From: an uncultured Synergistia bacterium
GTDB lineage: Bacteria > Eremiobacterota > SpSt-956 > JAKJGF01
Reading direction: 5' to 3'
Length of the DNA: 7,611 nucleotides
Assembly: GCA_937888925.1 (NCBI GenBank)
Contig: CALARM010000366.1
Location: forward strand, 1 to 7,611
Shown piece after piece: positions 4,365 to 7,611 of this stretch. Every line of letters begins with the position of its first letter. The stretch's first letter is position 1. The translations under genes and the position numbers were made by a program. The notes beneath the pieces are model-generated. The model had not been told where the DNA came from. It ran no database searches and saw only the letters and a program-made list of their open reading frames with translations.

Positions 4365-6452
4365 CTAAAATTGAAATGCCGGATTAGAAATCTGACTCTG
4401 AATATCCTGAAGAATTGGTAATATGGGGCCTTCCGGGGAAGCCCCTATTTTAAAGGTTTCATAAGGAAACGCTTTAATGGCAATCTGTAATACAAATTCA
4501 TCTCTATAGGTGCGATACGCCATAGACCATAGCCAGCAATGACAGTCCTTTGTCAGCTTGAAATCCTGATTTCCGAATTGATTGCTGTAAAAATTATAAC
4601 TACTTGCATATTCAAATCTCCATTCAGGGTGAACTGTAAGATCCAGATGTGTATCAAAAGTCTGTGCTTTATGCTGATTTAAATCATAGGCAAATCCAAA
4701 ATTAAAAATGAGATTATTCCTGGGACGAAAATCAAAACGTGTTACTATAGGATTAAAAGTTTCATTGGTTATATTGTAACCGGTATTCAAAGAAAATTTC
4801 CATATATTTTCATCATAAAGTTCCATTTGATAAGACATAGAGTGATATGAAGAGCCTACGCCATCAAAACTGAAAGGTGAATAACCGTTTGGTATATTTG
4901 ATGAAAAATTTAAGGTGCTCCTGAAATGATTTGCTATATTATTATTCAGATTTATATTGGTATTAAGTATGTATCTGGCTTCTCCTGAACCGTAAAAAGT
5001 CTGGTCCAGATAAGAACCTATACTTAAATTATGATCTTCTCCAAAGTTAAAATTCTGATTGTAATTTAATTTCAAATTACCTCTGGACATTTTTGTTTTT
5101 GTAGACTGTTCATCATAATAACCGAAGCTGAAGGACGTAGTTATCGGTATGGTAACATCACCGATAGTGAAAGGATTTGCCTGTGTAAATGTTACATCAG
5201 GTGTTTTCTGAGTAAAATACTGTGTATAATTGGAACCACTGTAATCTACAGTAAAATCCATATTTACAGGCCCCATAGGACTTCTTCCCGTAAACAGTAA
5301 TTTAGTCTGATTCCTGTCATTTGAAGTCGGACTGCTGTCATTTACATTATTAAGCTGAAGATTTGTAGATAGTGTATCGAAAAATGTATGACTATGGCTA
5401 AGATTAAAGGTAGTATTCGTATTTAAGCCAGAGCCTTTAAAATAATTTGTGACGAAATTTGTACTGCTTTTTTCTCCTCTGTAATTTAATGCAAGACTGG
5501 AACTTATATTTGGATTTGTTACAAGTGATACTCCTGTATTTTTTGTTACATTTACTGAAAAATTCATAGTCAGAGCATTTGAAAAATTTTGATTGTGACG
5601 GAAACTGAATTGATTGTTAACTATATTATTCTGGGAACTCTGACGTAGATATGAAAAAGAACCTGTCCCTGTCTGCCCTACTCTGTAATTATGAGTAAGA
5701 CCATAACTTACCCCCAGGTTACTGGCATAATCTATATTTGTGCTTCCATAGTGATTATTACTTAAATAATAATAAAATAATTGTTTTACAAAAAAACCTT
5801 CAAATTGATTATAACCTATTCTGGGAAGAAATTCCTGTCTGGCTCTTTCCTTCAGAGAAACAATTACAATTGGCAGCCATAATAACTGATAACCTTTATA
5901 ATATACATTTACACTTCTGGCCACTACCTTGTCTCCCGGGGTAACGTCAATTGAGCCGGCAGTCATATTATAATGTTCATTCGGATAGGGTCGATCACAT
6001 GTTGTAAAATCTCCTTCCCTCAAAAAAAGATTGTCCGGCTGCGTAGCAGTTTCTTCTCCTCTGAAAAAGATATAATCACTTACATTATTACCTTTTAACT
6101 TGAAATTTTTTGTTTTTCCTTTACCTCTGAAGAGTATACCTTTTTTTTCTCTCAGGTTATAGGTGAGTAATTCTCCCTGTGCCAGATCACCCTGTTCTTT
6201 TAAGTATACATTGCCAAAAGCTCTGATTATTCTCTCATGTTTCTGTAATTCTGCCTGATCGGCTTCGATTTCTGTACCTTCATAAGTAATTTTCACCTTA
6301 CCTTCTGCCACTATCCATCCGTCTTCATCAATGGAAACCCTGTCTGCTTCCAGTGAAGTCTTAACCTTTTCCTGTGCATAGATACAGTTACAGGGAAATA
6401 AAAATATTAAAATAAAAAGAAAAATTTTTTCTTTCCAGAGAATAGTCTTCAC
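4365..6452 (-). CDS. lptD: LPS-assembly protein LptD
   Basis: 695 residues, a little shorter than enterobacterial LptD. LptD is the outer-membrane barrel that, with LptE, inserts lipopolysaccharide into the outer leaflet. Residues 1-26 are a signal peptide ending YAQ. About 30-130 is the periplasmic OstA/LptA-like jellyroll (SLEADRVSIDEDGWIVAEGK). From about 145 the barrel begins with GDFTTCDRPYPNEHYNMTAG and continues as alternating aromatic strands rich in Asn, Ser and Thr, ending at Phe695, an aromatic C-terminus as expected for a BAM substrate. Cys152 and the pair Cys637/Cys639 (DCHCW) are the only mature cysteines and sit where the interdomain disulfide partners lie in E. coli LptD. The start is GTG (6450-6452) with AGGTGA at 6457-6462, four bases upstream. 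It follows an LptF/G gene after a 197-base gap and converges on the lipoprotein-like gene. Confidence 0.93.
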   Translation of the reverse strand: MKTILWKEKIFLFILIFLFPCNCIYAQEKVKTSLEADRVSIDEDGWIVAEGKVKITYEGTEIEADQAELQKHERIIRAFGNVYLKEQGDLAQGELLTYNLREKKGILFRGKGKTKNFKLKGNNVSDYIFFRGEETATQPDNLFLREGDFTTCDRPYPNEHYNMTAGSIDVTPGDKVVARSVNVYYKGYQLLWLPIVIVSLKERARQEFLPRIGYNQFEGFFVKQLFYYYLSNNHYGSTNIDYASNLGVSYGLTHNYRVGQTGTGSFSYLRQSSQNNIVNNQFSFRHNQNFSNALTMNFSVNVTKNTGVSLVTNPNISSSLALNYRGEKSSTNFVTNYFKGSGLNTNTTFNLSHSHTFFDTLSTNLQLNNVNDSSPTSNDRNQTKLLFTGRSPMGPVNMDFTVDYSGSNYTQYFTQKTPDVTFTQANPFTIGDVTIPITTSFSFGYYDEQSTKTKMSRGNLKLNYNQNFNFGEDHNLSIGSYLDQTFYGSGEARYILNTNINLNNNIANHFRSTLNFSSNIPNGYSPFSFDGVGSSYHSMSYQMELYDENIWKFSLNTGYNITNETFNPIVTRFDFRPRNNLIFNFGFAYDLNQHKAQTFDTHLDLTVHPEWRFEYASSYNFYSNQFGNQDFKLTKDCHCWLWSMAYRTYRDEFVLQIAIKAFPYETFKIGASPEGPILPILQDIQSQISNPAFQF

Positions 6453-6486
6453 AAAATCACCTGCAGATAAATACTTTTACATGGTC

Positions 6487-6514
6487 TACTTAAGTTTTTA
6501 TCTTTATGTTTCAA
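6487..6514 (-). promoter_or_regulatory. Possible promoter for lptD
   Basis: On the minus strand TTGAAA (6509-6514) is a good -35 match, followed after 16 bases by TAAGTA (6487-6492), a weak -10. It would start transcription about 30 bases before the lptD start codon. Support comes mostly from position, between a possible terminator and lptD. Confidence 0.25.
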
Positions 6515-6530
6515 TTCTAAAAAGTTTATC

Positions 6531-6619
6531 TATACTTTTGCAGAATCTTAAAAAAACCGTTGTCCCGCTGTGGCGCAAGGCCATGTGCCCATACAAGGTT
6601 TAAAAAGTGTAAAAGTATA
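6531..6619. repeat. G+C-rich imperfect palindrome inside an A+T-rich gap
   Basis: Outer arms TATACTTTT (6531-6539) and AAAAGTATA (6611-6619) are exact inverted repeats. An inner pair, AAACCGTTGT (6554-6563) and ACAAGGTTT (6593-6601), pairs over 9 positions with one bulged G. The core at 6557-6590 has 24 G or C in 34 bases, while the flanks are strongly A+T-rich. No plausible reading frame covers it. It may be a decayed intergenic repeat or a structured RNA in the lptF/G-lptD leader. Confidence 0.5.
6550..6601 (-). terminator. Possible Rho-independent terminator after lptF/G
   Basis: Read on the minus strand, the inner stem AAACCTTGT ... ACAACGGTTT is followed at once by T (seven T at 6550-6556, three of them in the stem). 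The stem has 9 pairs with one bulge; its 29-base loop can fold two small hairpins, GGC-ACATG-GCC and CGC-CACA-GCG. It lies about 50 bases after the stop of the permease gene. The large loop makes it an atypical terminator, so an RNA element with another role is possible. Confidence 0.4.
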
Positions 6620-6649
6620 ATTATTTTAAGTTAAAATACAGTAAAAAAT

Positions 6650-7611
6650 CTAAATATCTTCATGTTTTAAGCTTACATCACAGAGAGTTTTTTCAGGAAA
6701 TTCTATCTCTGTATAATCTATTCTCTCTATATGTTCAGCTATTATATTGTGTTCTTCTTTCACGGATTTATTTTTTGTTTCCATTAATTTATTTATTCCG
6801 GATTTAAGTCTTTTCTTTATAATAATTAACTTTCCGCGGCATGATGCCCACAGTATTTCTATGGATTTTTTGTCAAAAGAATATTCTACATTAAAAAGGA
6901 GTATAACTCCGAGAGTTCCTATTATTATAACAGGACACCATGCGCCCATAAATGGAGATATTATACCATTTCTTGCAAAGGCTCTTCCTATAGACATTAA
7001 ATTATAATATACAAATATTACACCAAAACTATAGGCTATCCCCATCATTTTACCGCTTCTCGGTGCTTTTACGCTCAGAGGAGCTCCTATTAATGCAGTA
7101 ATAAGGCTTGCCAGTGGCAAACTGAATTTTATCTGATAATCTACTTTCATTTCTCTTGTGTCCTGCCCGCTATCAGCCATTTTATCTATCTGTTTCTTCA
7201 ATTCATCTGTAGTCATTTCCGAAGGAGTTTTTTGCATGGCAAAGAAATCTTTCACGTCAATATCCACCTGAAGTTTGAAATCATTGAAATTTGCCTGCCA
7301 GAGTAATTTTCCGTCCCTATCGAATTTATGTATTGATCCATTGGAAAGATACCAGCACTTGTCATCCCACGTAGCCTGTTTTGCAGTTATTATTTTCGGA
7401 AAATCTCCATCATTCAAATCAAAGATCATAATATTTTGAAGAATTTTATTCTGTTCATCCACTACCTGAACATAAAATGTCTGATTATTGGGACCTTTCT
7501 GAAATACATTAGAATGAATAAGAGGTACCTGCTGCTTTAATATCATATTTCTGACTATATTTTCAGATTTATGGCTTGCCCAGGGGACAATTTTTTCATT
7601 TGTTAAAAATG
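6650..7611 (-). CDS. LPS export ABC transporter permease, LptF/LptG family (partial, N-terminus outside window)
   Basis: LptF and LptG form the membrane part of the LptB2FG transporter that lifts lipopolysaccharide out of the inner membrane. The frame is open to the window edge: upstream of the ATG at 7546 it reads FLTNEKIVPWASHKSENIVR, the typical N-terminal-half segment after the second helix, so that ATG is not the start. At least 319 residues are visible. Counting from that internal Met, residues 1-100 are the periplasmic beta-jellyroll (WYLSNGSIHKFDRDGKLLW). About 138-220 hold three C-terminal membrane helices, including LPLASLITALIGAPLSVKAPRSGK, shown here only as landmark residues LPLAS and APRSGK. 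A charged tail of about 75 residues follows the last helix, longer than usual. I cannot tell LptF from LptG with the N-terminus missing. It is transcribed toward lptD. Confidence 0.9.
   Translation of the reverse strand, partial: FLTNEKIVPWASHKSENIVRNMILKQQVPLIHSNVFQKGPNNQTFYVQVVDEQNKILQNIMIFDLNDGDFPKIITAKQATWDDKCWYLSNGSIHKFDRDGKLLWQANFNDFKLQVDIDVKDFFAMQKTPSEMTTDELKKQIDKMADSGQDTREMKVDYQIKFSLPLASLITALIGAPLSVKAPRSGKMMGIAYSFGVIFVYYNLMSIGRAFARNGIISPFMGAWCPVIIIGTLGVILLFNVEYSFDKKSIEILWASCRGKLIIIKKRLKSGINKLMETKNKSVKEEHNIIAEHIERIDYTEIEFPEKTLCDVSLKHEDI

Noticed and set aside
6747..7007. Plus-strand open frame antisense to the LPS permease
   Set aside because: It overlaps conserved membrane helices of the permease and its translation has no recognisable features.

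Overview
The window looks like a piece of chromosome from an A+T-rich, diderm (LPS-bearing) bacterium, probably an uncultured or poorly sampled lineage. That reading rests on lipopolysaccharide-export genes (LptC, LptD, an LptF/LptG permease) and apolipoprotein N-acyltransferase (Lnt), on the low G+C of the coding regions, and on a lipoprotein-like gene with a Thr/Pro-rich linker. I cannot assign a phylum from sequence alone.

Layout. Bases 1-202 (+) hold the C-terminal end of a class A beta-lactamase-like serine hydrolase. It converges on a minus-strand operon read from about 3309 down to 264: lnt, lptC, then a CxxCxxCC (YkgJ-type) protein with C-terminal TPR repeats, spaced 22 and 3 bases apart. 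A divergent gene (3427-4179, +) encodes a probable secreted or lipid-anchored beta-rich protein. It converges on lptD (4365-6452, minus). Upstream of lptD, separated by a possible terminator and promoter region, lies the C-terminal part of an LptF/LptG permease (6650-7611, minus, running off the end).

How the genes fit together. Lnt finishes lipoprotein acylation in the inner membrane. LptF/G extracts LPS from that membrane, LptC passes it on from the inner-membrane side, and LptD inserts it into the outer membrane. The window is therefore mainly an outer-membrane biogenesis locus. LptA, LptB and LptE are not seen here, and where lptA often follows lptC this genome has the YkgJ-TPR gene.

Non-coding structure is the most unusual part. 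Short tandem repeats with a 7-base period, all variants of (C/T)AG(T/C)(G/T)A(G/C/T), occur in three of the four gaps between transcription units, once as an inverted pair. One array supplies the stop codon of the beta-lactamase-like gene. A 98-base palindromic element fills the gap between the convergent lipoprotein-like and lptD genes. A very G+C-rich palindromic island sits between lptF/G and lptD. The lnt reading frame clearly continues upstream of its first ATG into a typical Lnt first membrane helix, but no ordinary start codon is present there.
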